64,000 nt of DNA, from assembly GCF_921293095.1 (NCBI RefSeq), contig NC_060259.1:4712001-4776000 (forward strand), given 5' to 3'. Positions 63,101 to 64,000 of this stretch are shown piece after piece. Made by a program: the position numbers and the translations under genes. The DNA is from Ischnura elegans. Taxonomy: Eukaryota > Arthropoda > Insecta > Odonata > Coenagrionidae. A model generated the notes under the pieces. That model was not told the origin of the DNA, made no database searches, and saw only the letters and a program-made list of their open reading frames with translations. Every line of letters starts with the position of its first letter. The first letter of the stretch is position 1.

Positions 63101-63929
63101 TCAAAATTTGACATTGAGCCATATAATCAGAATAATAAAAATTAGAAGAATTACCACGAGGGAACCTACAATATTATAATTGAAAGATTGAAAAGAAAAG
63201 GATAATGGTGCCATAAAAGTCATGTCATCAAACAGTGATGAGAACATTCGTAATCTTTGTATTAAACAGGTTTTCTTACCGGGAAATAGATTGATTTGCC
63301 TCAAAAAATCTTCGAGAAGACGCCAAAAGGAGGCCAACAGTCAGATCAGCCACAGAATCCGTCAAGACATCTGGAGTGTAGCCTAACTTTATTCCCCGCT
63401 TTTTCAATTCCGACGTATCCACATGATCATATCCAACTGACATAGTTCCAATAACTCGAAGTCCTGGCCCTGTAAACGGCAGAGCCCTTGAAATGACTAA
63501 CAAAACGTCAAGAGCTGGTGTCATTAACTGCAATGTACCAACCAGCTGCCTCGACCAATTCTTTATCAATACGATCCGTGAGGGTGCAAAACAACGCATC
63601 CTTCCCATTTACTTGTTCGAGGAGAATAGAACGTGGTACAGGAACAGCTTCCTCCCACATCGAGACTTCAGCCCTGAACTTTCAAGTAAATTATGATAGC
63701 AAAGGCCAGTTGTACACGAAAGTGACATTTCTTAATGATGTATGTGCTGAAAGACTTACCGCTCTTTGAGTAAATCAATGGCCTCAATTGGAATATCTGG
63801 TCTAGTGACGAACACCTTCGGCTTGGACATTATGAATTTCGAACGTAAGCCAGCAGTTGCAAACGATGCTGTTACGATCGGGCTGGGCGCAGCAAACTGA
63901 AGAAAGAGACTTTTACGGAGTACATTCAT
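60144..63929 (-). CDS. GRHPR: Glyoxylate/hydroxypyruvate reductase (GRHPR-like), six exons, complete
   Basis: D-2-hydroxyacid dehydrogenase reducing glyoxylate to glycolate and hydroxypyruvate to D-glycerate with NAD(P)H. Exons: 63929-63760, 63673-63543, 63469-63280, 60884-60553, 60479-60354, 60262-60144. All GT/AG with consistent phases. Two in-frame starts: 63929 gives 355 residues, 63830 gives 322 (human 328). Long-form residues 1-33 ([16 protein letters not shown]...) lack acidic residues and fit a mitochondrial presequence. Substrate domain: [36 protein letters not shown](P) fold: GIVGMGRIG (about 186-194), then the GR...R loop after FLYF, as in NADPH-preferring members. Catalytic Arg273 (NTSRG), Glu302 (TPEPLP), His321 (LPHIGSAT). 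The Arg-Glu spacing of 29 equals the human one. Intron 2 is only 73 bases; intron 3 is 2.4 kb with SINEs. Confidence 0.93.
61073..61185. repeat. Two adjacent hairpins in GRHPR intron 3
   Basis: First: GGGAGTCGATTTACATTCCTAG against CTAGGATTATAAATCGACTC with a 6-base loop. Second: TCTCAAGAGAGGAG against CTCCTCTCTTGAGAGA with a loop of about 20 bases. They are 10-15 bp apart and unlike neighbouring repeats. Confidence 0.65.
61190..61480 (-). mobile_element. SINE family S1, copy with intact tRNA-like head
   Basis: The - strand starts with an upstream block (GCCCCAGTGCCATCTATTGG, GGCCAAAGCAAAGGGAGTTT), then the tRNA-like head GGTAGCGCAACTGGTAGAGC (A box), CTGG-CCGGCAA-CCAGG arm and GGTTCTGGGTCCGAGTCCC (B box). 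The body ACCCTCTGATTTCTGGC leads to CCTATCCCTTTCTTTCC and a (TA)n tail. It lies inside intron 3 of the GRHPR-like gene. Confidence 0.75.
61620..61940 (-). mobile_element. SINE family S1, copy with internally inverted head
   Basis: Tail and body (61620-61808) are in the - orientation, as in the neighbour. From 61809, however, the upstream block and tRNA head (GCCCCAGTGCCATCTATTGG to GCCGGCAACCAGG, about 61809-61931) read on the + strand. The head segment of about 120 bp is thus inverted relative to its own body. Confidence 0.75.
61932..62269 (+). repeat. Direct repeat of about 37 bp, 300 bp apart
   Basis: ATAATCATSAGCATATTTTT followed by ATATAACAAATTTCT occurs at 61933-61968 and 62233-62269 with one difference. 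The first copy begins at the outer edge of the inverted SINE head. Confidence 0.6.
62814..62895 (+). repeat. Three-unit imperfect minisatellite
   Basis: Units of about 25 bp, GCACTATGACTGTGCTACGG..., GCACTGTGACTGTGCTATGA... and GCATTCTGGCTGTGCTATAA.... Looser CACAGTACAGT-like words continue to about 63000. In GRHPR intron 3. Confidence 0.65.
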
Positions 63930-64000
63930 TGTGAAATTGATATCATCCTGACCAACAGGCGAAACAAAATAATCTCGATTTGGCTGTAGAGCTGATTAAG

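Overview
The window looks like nuclear DNA of an arthropod, probably an insect. It is AT-rich, the host genes are split by kilobase introns, and most of the rest is interspersed repeats: Penelope-like elements, piggyBac, hAT and pogo DNA transposons, LINEs, tRNA-derived SINEs and decayed LTR elements. Nothing bacterial was seen, and the species cannot be named from the sequence alone.

Three host genes are supported by splice sites, matching intron phases and conserved residues. (1) The 3' end of a type-B carboxylesterase, + strand, four exons between 1 and 2585. (2) A complete TFAM-like mitochondrial HMG-box protein, + strand, five exons between 33019 and 49352, 258 residues. (3) A complete glyoxylate/hydroxypyruvate reductase (GRHPR-like), - strand, six exons between 63929 and 60144. 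It has two in-frame starts, and the upper one adds a mitochondrial-type presequence.

Layout: 1-2.6 kb esterase; 2.7-9.8 kb LTR fossil, TTAA-flanked elements, LINE pieces and an intron-bearing piggyBac-like pseudogene; 10-28.6 kb a dense cluster of two Penelope-like families with nested pogo, LINE, SINE and TTAA elements; 28.7-32.2 kb a LINE end and a Copia fossil; 33-49.4 kb TFAM, whose last intron holds a piggyBac and two hAT elements; 50.2-57 kb two further hAT-like elements, one split by a second piggyBac that itself carries a small foldback element; 60.1-63.9 kb GRHPR, with SINEs and hairpins in intron 3.

The host genes are independent, although TFAM and GRHPR (long form) both point to mitochondria. 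The most notable points are the hAT insertion 21 bp upstream of the last TFAM exon, which forces the branch point into the transposon; the alternative start of GRHPR; hammerhead-ribozyme-like cores at the ends of two Penelope families and inside a foldback element; and a set of hAT-like elements with near-identical tips but different subterminal palindromes.
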